Positions 26,801 through 39,899 of a stretch of 64,000 nucleotides of DNA are shown here, in pieces (positions within the stretch are counted from its first letter, which is position 1; the number at the start of each line of letters is the position of its first letter). Under the pieces are notes generated by a model. It was not told the DNA's origin. It made no database searches and was given only the letters and a program-made list of their open reading frames with translations. Origin of the DNA: Plantago ovata (taxonomy: Eukaryota; Streptophyta; Magnoliopsida; Lamiales; Plantaginaceae); contig CM051458.1 of NCBI GenBank assembly GCA_028274465.1, forward strand, positions 39,656,744 to 39,720,743, read 5' to 3'. A program made the translations under genes and the position numbers.

Positions 26801-29170
26801 GTTAGTAAGAACAATAGATAGGTTAGTTTCAATGGACTCTATAACTTGCTCATTAAGGAAGCAAGGGAACTTCTTATTTGATTGTGTATATAACTCTAGT
26901 ACTTGTCGTTAGTTCTCTCCTATGTTTGCGGAAAGGGATATCAAAACGGAACACTCTATAGAGCAATCTAACTAATCTACTGAACTAGTTGCTGTTCTGA
27001 ATAAAGGGAAGACATACAACTCATTCTTTGCATGGGATTGTATCTTTCATCTAACTAAAGTAATAGAAAGTGAATGAATGAATCAATAGACAACTAATCT
27101 AGTTTGTAAGGGTAATGGAAAGGTTAGTTCCAGCTATAGTACTTGTAGTTAGTTCTCTGCTATGTTTGAGGAAAGGGATATCATAATGGAACAGTCTAAA
27201 TAGCAATCTAACTAATCTAGTGATCTAGTAGTTGTTCTATACATACAACTCATTCTTTACATGGCATTGTATCTTTCATCTACGTAAAGCAATAGAAAGT
27301 GGATGAATGAATCATCTAGTTAGTAAGAACAATAGATAGGTTAGTTTCAATGGACTCTATAACTTGCTCATTAAGGAAGCAAGGGAACTTCTTATTTGAT
27401 TGTGTATATAACTCTAGTACTTGTCGTTAGTTCTCTCCTATGTTTGCGGAAAGGGATATCAAAACGGAACACTCTGTAGAGCAATCTAACTAATCTACTG
27501 AACTACTTGCTGTTCTAGATAAAGGGAAGATATACAACTCATTCTTTGCATGGGATTGTATCTTTCATCTACCTAAAGCATTAGAAAGTAGATGAATGAA
27601 TCATCTAGTTAGTAAGAACAATAGATAGGTTAGTTTCAATGGACTCTATAACTTGCTCATTAAGGAAGCAAGGGAACTTCTTATTTGATTGTGTATATAA
27701 CTCTAGTACTTGTCGTTAGTTCTCTCCTATGTTTGCGGAAAGGGATATCAAAACGGAACACTCTGTAGAGCAATCTAACTAATCTACTGAACTACTTGCT
27801 GTTCTAGATAAAGGGAAGATATACAACTCATTCTTTGCATGGGATTGTATCTTTCATCTACCTAAAGCATTAGAAAGTGGATGAATGAATCAATAGACAA
27901 CTAATCTAGTTTGTAACGGTAATGGAAAGGTTAGTTTCAGCTATAGTACTTGTAGTTAGTTCTCTGCTATGTTTGAGGAAAGGGATATCATAATGGAACA
28001 CTCTAAATAGCAATCTAACTAATCTAGTGATCTAGTAGTTGATCTAGTAGTTGTTCTATACATACAACTCATTCTTTACATGGCATTGTATCTTTCATCT
28101 ACGTAAAGCAATAGAAAGTGGATGAATGAATCATCTAGTTAGTAAGCACAATAGATAGGTTAGTTTCAATGGACTCTATTACTTGCTCATTAAGGAAGCA
28201 AGGGAACTTCTTATTTGATTGTGTATATAACTCTAGTACTTGTCGTTAGTTCTCTCCTATGTTTGCGGAAAGGGATATCAAAACGGAACACTCTGTAGAG
28301 CAATCTAACTAATCTACTGAACTAGTTGCTGTTCTAGATAAAGGGAAGACATACAACTCATTCTTTGCATGGGATTGTATCTTTCATCTAACTAAAGTAA
28401 TAGAAATTGAATGAATGAATCAATAGACAACTAATCTAGTTTGTAAGGGTAATGGAAAGGTTAGTTCCAGCTATAGTACTTGTAGTTAGTTCTCTTCTAT
28501 GTTTGAGGAAATGGATATCACAATGGAACACTCTAAATAGCAATCTAACTAATCTAGTGATCTAGTAGTTGTTCTATACATACAACTCATTCTTTACATG
28601 GCATTGTATCTTTCATCTACGTAAAGCAATAGAAAGTGGATGAATGAATCATCTAGTTAGTAAGCACAATAGATAGGTTAGTTTCAATGGACTCTTTAAC
28701 TTTCTCATTAAGGAATCAAGGGGACTTCTTATTTGATTGTGTATATAACTCTAGTACTTGTAGTTAGTTCTTTCCTATGTTTGCGGAGAGGGATATCTAG
28801 CGGAACACTCTATGTAGCAATCTAACTAATCTAGTGATTTAGTTGTTGTTTTAGATAAAGGGAAGATATACAACTCATTCTTTGCATGGGATTGTATCTT
28901 TCATCTACATAAAGCATTAGAAAGTGGATGAATGAATCAATAGACAACTAATCTAGTTTGTAACGGTAATGGAAAGGTTAGTTTCAGCTATAGTACTTGT
29001 AGTTAGTTCTCTGCTATGTTTGCGGAAAGGGATATCATAGTGGAACACTCTAAATAGCAATCTAACTAATCTAGTGATCTATTAGTTGTTCTATACATAC
29101 AACTCATTCTTTACATGGCATTGTATCTTTCATCTACGTAAAGCAATAGAAAGTGGATGAATGAATCATC
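20890..29170 (-). repeat. 2372-bp higher-order repeat, about 3.5 copies
   Basis: The variant AGTTCTTTCC, one base away from the usual AGTTCTCTCC, occurs at 21651, 24023, 26394 and 28766, giving periods of 2372, 2371 and 2372 bp. Other private markers keep the same period: GTTCTGAATAAAGGG near 22253, 24624 and 26995, GATATCTAGCGGAAC, and AACAGTCTAAATAG. Copies differ by only a few bases. The length fits five B monomers (5 x 289) plus four A monomers (4 x 229 plus one 12-bp step). An irregular B-B neighbour pair sits near 22560-23100. The edges are set where flanking variants stop agreeing, so each is uncertain by some tens of bases. Confidence 0.85.
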
Positions 29171-32100
29171 TAGTTAGTAAGCACAATAGATAGGTTAGTT
29201 TCAATGGACTCTATAACTTGCTCATTAAGGAAGCAAGGGAACTTCTTATTTGATTGTGTATATAACTCTAGTACTTGTAGTTAGTTCTCTGCTATGTTTG
29301 AGGAAAGTGATATCATAATGGAACACTCTAAACAGCAATCTAACTAATCTAGTGATCTAGTAGTTGTTCTATACATACAACTCATTCTTTACATGGCGTT
29401 GTATCTTTCATCTACGTAAAGCAATAGAAAGTGGATGAATGAATCATCTAGTTAGTAAGGACAATAGATAGGTTAGTTTCAATGGACTCTATAACTTGCT
29501 CATTAAGGAAGCAAGGGAACTTCTTATTTGATTGTGTATATAACTCTAGTACTTGTAGTTAGTTCTCTGCTATGTTTGAGGAAAGTGATATCATAATGGA
29601 ATACTCTAAACAGCAATCTAACTAATCTAGTGATCTAGTAGTTGATCTAGTAGTTGTTCTATACATACAACTCATTCTTTACATGGAATTGTATCTTTCA
29701 TCTATGTAAAGCAATAGAAAGTGGATGAATGAATCATCTAGTTAGTAAGCACAATAGATAGGTTAGTTTCAATGGACTCTTTAACTTGCTCATTAAGGAA
29801 GCAAGGGGACTTCTTATTTGATTGTGTATATAACTCTAGTACTTGTCGTTAGTTCTCTCCTATGTTTGCGGAAAGGGATATCAAAACGGAACACTCTGTA
29901 GAGCAATCTAACTAATCTACTGAACTACTTGCTGTTCTAGATAAAGGGAAGATATACAACTCATTCTTTGCATGGGATTGTATCGTTCATCTACCTAAAG
30001 CATTAGAAAGTGGATGAATGAATCAATAGACAACTAATCTAGTTTGTAACGGTAATGGAAAGGTTAGTTTCAGCTATAGTACTTGTAGTTAGTTCTCTGC
30101 TATGTTTGAGGAAAGGGATATCATAATGGAACACTCTAAATAGCAATCTAACTAATCTAGTGATCTAGTAGTTGTTCTATACATACAACTCATTCTTTAC
30201 ATGGCATTGTATCTTTCATCTACGTAAAGCAATAGAAAGTGGATGAATGAATCATCTAGTTATTAAGCACAATAGATAGGTTAGTTTCAATGGACTCTAT
30301 AACTTGCTCATTAAGGAAGCAAGGGAACTTCTTATTTGATTGTGTATATAACTCTAGTACTTGTAGTTAGTTCTCTGCTATGTTTGAGGAAAGTGATATC
30401 ATAATGGAACACTCTAAACAGCAATCTAACTAATCTAGTGATCTAGTAGTTGTTCTATACATACAACTCATTCTTTACATGGCATTGTATCTTTCATCTA
30501 CGTAAAGCAATAGAAAGTGGATGAATGAATCATCTAGTTAGTAAGCACAATAGATAGGGTAGTTTCAATGGACTCTATTACTTGCTCATTAAGAAAGCAA
30601 GGGAACTTTTTATTTGATTGTGTATATAACTCTAGTACTTGTCGTTAGTTCTCTCCTATGTTTGCGGAAAGGGATATCAAAACGGAACACTTTGTAGAGC
30701 AATCTAACTAATCTACCGAACTAGTTGCTGTTCTAGATAAAGGGAAGACATACAACTCATTCTTTGCATGGGATTGTATCTTTCATCTAACTAAAGTAAT
30801 AGAAATTGAATGAATGAATCAATAGACAACTAATCTAGTTTGTAAGGGTAATGGAAAGGTTAGTTCCAGCTATAGTACTTGTAGTTAGTTCTCTTCTATG
30901 TTTGAGGAAATGGATATCACAATGGAACACTCTAAATAGCAATCTAACTAATCTAGTGATCTAGTAGTTGTTCTATACATACAACTCATTCTTTACATGG
31001 CATTGTATCTTTCATCTACGTAAAGCAATAGAAAGTGGATGAATGAATCATCTAGTTAGTAAGCACAATAGATAGGTTAATTTCAATGGACTCTTTAACT
31101 TGCTCATTAAGGAAGCAATGGGACTTCTTATTTGATTGTGTATATAACTCTAGTACTTGTAGTTAGTTCTCTCCTATGTTTGCGGAAAGGGATATCTAAC
31201 GGAACACTCTATGTAGCAATCTAACTAATCTAGTGATCTAGTTGTTGTTCTAGATAAAGGGAAGATATACAACTCATTCTTTGCATGGGATTGTATCTTT
31301 CATCTACCTAAAGAATTAGAAAGTGGATGGATGAATCAATAGACAACTAATCTAGTTTGTAACGGTAATGGAAAGGTTAGTTTCAGCTATAGTACTTGTA
31401 GTTAGTTCTCTTCTATGTTTGAGGAAAGGGATATCATAATGGAACACTCTAAATAGAAATCTAACTAATCTAGTGATCTAGTAGTTGTTCTATACATACA
31501 ACTCATTCTTTACATGGCATTGTATCTTTCATCTACGTAAAGCAATAGAAAGTGGATGAATGAATCATCTAGTTAGTAAGCACAATAGATAGGTTAGTTT
31601 CAATGGACTCTATAACTTGCTCATTAAGGAAGCAAGGGAACTTCTTATTTGATTGTGTATATAACTCTAGTACTTGTAGTTAGTTCTCTGCTATGTTTGA
31701 GGAAAGTGATATCATAATGGAACACTCTAAACAGCAATCTAACTAATCTAGTGATCTAGTAGTTGTTCTATACATACAACTCATTCTTTACATGGCGTTG
31801 TATCTTTCATCTACGTAAAGCAATAGAAAGTGGATGAATGAATCATCTAGTTAGTAAGGACAATAGATAGGTTAGTTTCAATGGACTCTATAACTTGCTC
31901 ATTAAGGAAGCAAGGGAACTTCTTATTTGATTGTGTATATAACTCTAGTACTTGTAGTTAGTTCTCTGCTATGTTTGAGGAAAGTGATATCATAATGGAA
32001 TACTCTAAACAGCAATCTAACTAATCTAGTGATCTAGTAGTTGATCTAGTAGTTGTTCTATACATACAACTCATTCTTTACATGGAATTGTATCTTTCAT

Positions 32101-35100
32101 CTATGTAAAGCAATAGAAAGTGGATGAATGAATCATCTAGTTAGTAAGCACAATAGATAGGTTAGTTTCAATGGACTCTATTACTTGCTCATTAAGGAAG
32201 CAAGGGAACTTCTTATTTGATTGTGTATATAGCTCTAGTACTTGTCGTTAGTTCTCTCCTATGTTTGCGGAAAGGGATATCAAAACGGAACACTCTATAG
32301 AGCAATCTAACTAATCTACTGAACTAGTTGCTGTTCTAGATAAAGGGAAGACATACAACTCATTCTTTGCATGGGATTGTATCTTTCATCTAACTAAAGT
32401 AATAGAAAGTGAATGAATGAATCAATAGACAACTAATCTAGTTTGTAAGGGTAATGGAAAGGTTAGTTCCAGCTATAGTACTTGTAGTTAGTTCTCTGCT
32501 ATGTTTGAGGAAAGGGATATCATAATGGAACACTCTAAATAGCAATGTAACTAATCTAGTGATCTAGTAGTTGTTCTATACATACAACTCATTCTTTACA
32601 TGGCATTGTATCTTTCATCTACGTAAAGCAATAGAAAGTGGATGAATGAATCATCTAGTTAGTAAGCACAATAGATAGGTTAGTTTCAATGGACTCTTTA
32701 ACTTGCTCATTAAGGAAGCAAGGGGACTTCTTATTTGATTGTGTATATAACTCTAGTACTTGTAGTTAGTTCTCTCCTATGTTTGCGGAGAGGGATATCT
32801 AACGGAACACTCTATGTAGACTTCTTACTAATCTAGTGATCTAGTTGTTGTTCTAGATAAAGGGAAGATATACAACTCATTCTTTGCATGGGATTGTATC
32901 TTTCATCTACCTAAAGAATTAGAAAGTGGATGAATGAATCAATAGACAACTAATCTAGTTTGTAACGGTAATGGAAAGGTTAGTTTCAGCTATAGTACTT
33001 GTAGTTAGTTCTCTGCTATGTTTGAGGAAAGGGATCTCATAATGGAACACTCTAAATAGAAATCTAACTAATCTAGTGATCTACTAGTTGTTCTATACAT
33101 ACAACTCATTCTTTACATGGCATTGTATCTTTCATCTACGTAAAGCAATACAAAGTGGATGAATGAATCATCTAGTTAGTAAGCACAATAGATAGGTTAG
33201 TTTCAATGGACTCTATAACTTGCTCATTAAGGAAGCAAGGGAACTTCTTATTTGATTGTGTATATAACTCTAGTACTTGTAGTTAGTTCTCTGCTATGTT
33301 TGAGGAAAGTGATATCATAATGGAACACTCTAAACAGCAATCTAACTAATCTAGTGATCTAGTAGTTGTTCTATACATACAACTCATTCTTTACATGGCG
33401 TTGTATCTTTCATCTACGTAAAGCAATAGAAAGTGGATGAATGAATCATCTAGTTAGTAAGCACAATAGATAGGTTAGTTTCAATGGACTCTATTACTTT
33501 CTCATTAAGGAAGCAAGGGAACTTCTTATTTGATTGTTTATATAGCTCTAGTACTTGTCGTTAGTTCTCTCCTATGTTTGCGGAAAGGGATATCAAAACG
33601 GAACACTCTATAGAGCAATCTAACTAATCTACTGAACTAGTTGCTGTTCTAGATAAAGGGAAGACATACAACTCATTCTTTGCATGGGATTGTATCTTTC
33701 ATCTAACTAAAGTAATAGAAAGTGAATGAATGAATCAATAGACAACTAATCTAGTTTGTAAGGGTAATGGAAAGGTTAGTTCCAGCTATAGTACTTGTGG
33801 TTAGTTCTCTGCTATGTTTGAGGAAAGGGATATCATAATGGAACACTCCAAATAGCAATGTAACTAATCTAGTGATCTAGTAGTTGTTCTATACATACAA
33901 CTCATTCTTTACATGGCATTGTATCTTTCATCTACGTAAAGCAATAGAAAGTGGATGAATGAATCATCTAGTTAGTAAGCACAATAGATAGGTTAGTTTC
34001 AATGGACTCTTTAACTAGCTCATTAAGGAAGCAAGGGGACTTCTTATTTGATTGTGTATATAACTCTAGTACTTGTAGTTAGTTCTCTCCTATGTTTGCG
34101 GAGAGGGATATCTAACGGAACACTCTATGTAGACTTCTAACTAATCTAGTGATCTAGTTGTTGTTCTAGATAAAGGGAAGTTATACAACTCATTCTTTGC
34201 ATGGGATTGTATCTTTCATCTACCTAAAGCATTAGAAAGTGGAGGAATGAATCAATATACAACTAATCTAGTTTGTAACGGTAATGGAAAGGTTAGTTTC
34301 AGCTATAGTACTTGTAGTTAGTTCTCTGCTATGTTTGAGGAAAGGGATATCATAATGGAACACTCTAAAGAGAAATCTAACTAATCTAGTGATCTACTAG
34401 TTGTTCTATACATACAACTCATTCTTTACATGGCATTGTATCTTTCATCTACGTAAAGCAATAGAAAGTGGATGAATGAATCATCTAGTTTGTAAGCACA
34501 ATAGATAGGTTAGTTTCAATGGACTCTTTAACTTTCTCATTAAGGAAGCAAGGGGACTTCTTATTTGATTGTGTATATAACTCTAGTACTTGTAGTTAGT
34601 TCTCTCCTATGTTTGCGGAGAGGGATATCTAACGGAACACTCTATGTAGACTTCTAACTAATCTAGTGATCTAGTTGTTGTTCTAGATAAAGGGAAGATA
34701 TACAACTCATTCTTTGCATGGGATTGTATCTTTCATCTACCTAAAGCATTAGAAAGTAGATGAATGAATCAATAGACAACTAATCTAGTTTGTAACGGTA
34801 ATGGAAAGGTTAGTTTCAGCTATAGTACTTGTAGTTAGTTCTCTGCTATGTTTGAGGAAAGGGATATCATATTGGAACACTCTAAATAGCAATCTAACTA
34901 ATCTAGTGATCTAGTAGTTGTTCTATACATACAACTCATTCTTTACATGGCATTGTATCTTTCATCTACGTAAAGCAATAGAAAGTGGATGAATGAATCA
35001 TCTAGTTAGTAAGAACAATAGATAGGTTAGTTTCAATGGACTCTATAACTTGCTCATTGAGGAAGCAAGGGAAATTCTTATTTGATTGTGTATATAACTC

Positions 35101-38100
35101 TAGTACTTCTCGTTAGTTCTCTCCTATGTTTGTGGAAAGGGATATCAAACGGAACACTCTGTAGAGCAATCTAACTAATCTACTGAACTAGTTGCTGTTC
35201 TGAATAAAGGGAAGACATACAACTCATTCTTTGCATGGGATTGTATCTTTCATCTAACTAAAGTAATAGAAAGTGAATGAATGAATCAATAGACAACTAA
35301 TCTAGTTTGTAAGGGTAATGGAAAGATTAGTTCCAGCTATAGTACTTGTAGTTAGTTCTCTGCTATGTTTGAGGAAATGGATATCATAATGGAACACTCT
35401 AAATAGCAATCTAACTAATCTAGTGATCCAGTAGTTGTTCTATACATACAACTCATTCTTTACATGGCATTGTATCTTTCATCTACGTAAAGCAATAGAA
35501 AGTGGATGAATGAATCATCTAGTTTGTAAGAACAATATATAGGTTAGTTTCAATGGACTCTATAACTTCCTCATTGAGGAAGCAAGGGAAATTCTTATTT
35601 GATTGTGTATATAACTCTAGTACTTGTCGTTAGTTCTCTCCTATGTTTGCGGAAAGGGATATTAAAACGGAACACTCTATAGAGCAATCTAACAAATCTA
35701 CTGAACTAGTTGCTGTTCTAGATAAAGGGAAGACATACAACTCATTCTTTCCATGGGATTGTATCTTTCATCTAACTAAAGTAATAGAAAGTGAATGAAT
35801 GAATCAATAGATAACTAATCTAGTTTGTAAGGGTAATGGAAAGGTTAGTTCCAGCTATAGTACTTGTAGTTAGTTCTCTGCTATGTTTGAGGAAAGGGAT
35901 ATCATAATGGAACACTCTAAATAGCAATCTAACTAATCTAGTGATCTAGTAGTTGTTCTATACATACAACTCATTCTTTACATGGCATTGTATCTTTCAT
36001 CTACGTAAAGCAATAGAAAGTGGATGAATGAATCATCTAGTTAGTAAGCACAATAGATAGGTTAGTTTCAATGGACTCTTTAACTTGCTCATTAAGGAAG
36101 CAAGGGAACTTCTTATTTGATTGTGTATATAACTCTAGTACTTGTAGTTAGTTCTCTCCTATGTTTGCGGAAAGGGATATCTAACGGAACACTCTATGTA
36201 GCAATCTAACTAATCTAGTGATCTAGTTGTTGTTCTAGATAAAGGGAAGACATACAACTCATTCTTTGCATGGGATTGTATCTTTCATCTACCTAAAGCA
36301 TTAGAAAGTGATGAATGAATCAATAGACAACTAATCTAGTTTGTAACGGTAATGGAAAGGTTAGTTTCAGCTATAGTACTTGTAGTTAGTTCTCTGCTAT
36401 GTTTGAGGAAAGGGATATCATAATGGAACACTCTAAATAGCAATCTAACTAATCTAGTGATCTAGTAGTTGTTCTATACATACAACTCATTCTTTACATG
36501 GCATTGTATCTTTCATCTACGTAAAGCAATAGAAAGTGGATGAATGAATCATCTAGTTAGTAAGCACAATAGATAGGTTAGTTTCAATGGACTCTATAAC
36601 TTGCTCATTAAGGAAGCAAGGGAACTTCTTATTTGATTGTGTATATAACTCTAGTACTTGTCGTTAGTTCTCTCCTATGTTTGCGGAAAGGGATATCAAA
36701 ACGGAACACTCTATAGAGCAATCTAACTAATCTACTGATCTAGTTGTTGTTCTAGATAAAGGGAAGACATACAACTCATTCTTTGCATGGGATTGTATCT
36801 TTCATCTAACTAAAGTAATAGAAAGTGAATGAATGAATCAATAGACAACTAATCTAGTTTGTAAGGGTAATGGAAAGGTTAGTTTCAGCTATAGTACTTG
36901 TAGTTAGTTCTCTGCTATGTTTGAGGAAAGGGATATCATAATGGAACACTCTAAATAGCAATCTAACTAATCTAGTGATCTAGTAGTTGTTCTATACATA
37001 CAACTCATTCTTTACATGGCATTGTATCTTTCATCTACGTAAAGCAATAGAAAGTGGATGAATGAATCATCTAGTTAGTAAGCACAATAGATAGGTTAGT
37101 TTCAATGGACTCTATAACTTGCTCATTAAGGAAGCAAGGGAACTTCTTATTTGATTGTGTATATAACTCTAGTACTTGTAGTTAGTTCTCTCCTATGTTT
37201 GCGGAAAGGGATATCAAAACGGAACACTCTATAGAGCAATCTAACTAATCTACTGATCTAGTTGTTGTTCTAGATAAAGGGAAGACATACAACTCATTCT
37301 TTGCATGGGATTGTATCTTTCATCTAACTAAAGTAATAGAAAGTGAATGAATGAATCAATAGACAACTAATCTAGTTTGTAAGGGTAATGGAAAGGTTAG
37401 TTCCAGCTATAGTACTTGTAGTTAGTTCTCTGCTATGTTTGAGGAAAGGGATATCATAATGGAACACTCTAAATAGCAATCTAACTAATCTAGTGATCTA
37501 GTAGTTGTTCTATACATACAACTCATTCTTTACATGGCATTGTATCTTTCATCTACGTAAAGCAATAGAAAGTGGATGAATGAATCATCTAGTTAGTAAG
37601 CACAATAGATAGGTTAGTTTCAATGGACTCTTTAACTTGCTCATTAAGGAAGCAAGGGGACTTCTTATTTGATTGTGTATATAACTCTAGTACTTGTAGT
37701 TAGTTCTCTCCTATGTTTGCGGAAAGGGATATCTAACGGAACACTCTATGTAGCAATCTAACTAATCTAGTGATCTAGTTGTTGTTCTAGATAAAGGGAA
37801 GACATACAACTCATTCTTTGCATGGGATTGTATCTTTCATCTACCTAAAGCATAGAAAGTGGATGAATGAATCAATAGACAACTAATCTAGTTTGTAACG
37901 GTAATGGAAAGGTTAGTTTCAGCTATAGTACTTGTAGTTAGTTCTCTGCTATGTTTGAGGAAAGGGATATCATAATGGAACACTCTAAATAGCAATCTAA
38001 CTAATCTAGTGATCTAGTAGTTGTTCTATACATACAACTCATTCTTTACATGGCATTGTATCTTTCATCTACGTAAAGCAATAGAAAGTGGATGAATGAA

Positions 38101-39899
38101 TCATCTAGTTAGTAAGCACAATAGATAGGTTAGTTTCAATGGACTCTATAACTTGCTCATTAAGGAAGCAAGGGAACTTCTTATTTGATTGTGTATATAA
38201 CTCTAGTACTTGTAGTTAGTTCTCTGCTATGTTTGAGGAAAGGGATATCATAATGGAACACTCTAAACAGCAATCTAACTAATCTAGTGATCTAGTAGTT
38301 GATCTAGTAGTTGTTCTATACATACAACTCATTCTTTACATGGCATTGTATCTTTCATCTACGTAAAGCAATAGAAAGTGGATGAATGAATCATCTAGTT
38401 AGTAAGCACAATAGATAGGTTAGTTTCAATGGACTCTATTACTTGCTCATTAAGGAAGCAAGGGAACTTCTTATTTGATTGTGTATATAACTCTAGTACT
38501 TGTCGTTAGTTCTCTCCTATGTTTGCGGAAAGGGATATCAAACGGAACACTCTGTAGAGCAATCTAACTAATCTACTGACTAGTTGTTGTTCTAGATAAA
38601 GGGAAGACATACAACTCATTCTTTGCATGGGATTGTATCTTTCATCTACCTAAAGCAATAGAAAGTGGATGAATGAATCAATAGACAACTAATCTAGTTT
38701 GTAACGGTAATGGAAAGGTTAGTTTCAGCTATAGTACTTGTAGTTAGTTCTCTGCTATGTTTGAGGAAAGGGATATCATAATGGAACACTCTAAATAGCA
38801 ATCTAACTAATCTAGTGATCTAGTAGTTGTTCTATACATACAACTCATTCTTTACATGGCATTGTATCTTTCATCTACGTAAAGCAATAGAAAGTGGATG
38901 AATGAATCATCTAGTTAGTAAGCACAATAGATAGGTTAGTTTCAATGGACTCTATTACTTGCTCATTAAGGAAGCAAGGGAACTTCTTATTTGATTGTGT
39001 ATATAACTCTAGTACTTGTAGTTAGTTCTCTCCTATGTTTGCGGAAAGGGATATCAAAACGGAACACTCTATAGAGCAATCTAACTAATCTACTGATCTA
39101 GTTGTTGTTCTAGATAAAGGGAAGACATACAACTCATTCTTTGCATGGGATTGTATCTTTCATCTACCTAAAGCAATAGAAAGTGAATGAATGAATCAAT
39201 AGACAACTAATCTAGTTTGTAAGGGTAATGGAAAGGTTAGTTCCAGCTATAGTACTTGTAGTTAGTTCTCTGCTATGTTTGAGGAAAGGGATATCATAAT
39301 GGAACACTCTAAATAGCAATCTAACTAATCTAGTGATCTAGTAGTTGTTCTATACATACAACTCATTCTTTACATGGCATTGTATCTTTCATCTACGTAA
39401 AGCAATAGAAAGTGGATGAATGAATCATCTAGTTAGTAAGCACAATAGATAGGTTAGTTTCAATGGACTCTTTAACTTGCTCATTAAGGAAGCAAGGGGA
39501 CTTCTTATTTGATTGTGTATATAACTCTAGTACTTGTAGTTAGTTCTCTCCTATGTTTGCGGAAAGGGATATCTAACGGAACACTCTATGCAATCTAACT
39601 AATCTAGTGATCTAGTTGTTGTTCTAGATAAAGGGAAGATATACAACTCATTCTTTGCATGGGATTGTATCTTTCATCTACCTAAAGCATTAGAAAGTGG
39701 ATGAATGAATCAATAGACAACTAATCTAGTTTGTAACGGTAATGGAAAGGTTAGTTCAGCTATAGTACTTGTAGTTAGTTCTCTGCTATGTTTGAGGAAA
39801 GGGATATCATAATGGAACACTCTAAATAGCAATCTAACTAATCTAGTGATCTAGTAGTTGTTCTATACATACAACTCATTCTTTACATGGCATTGTATC

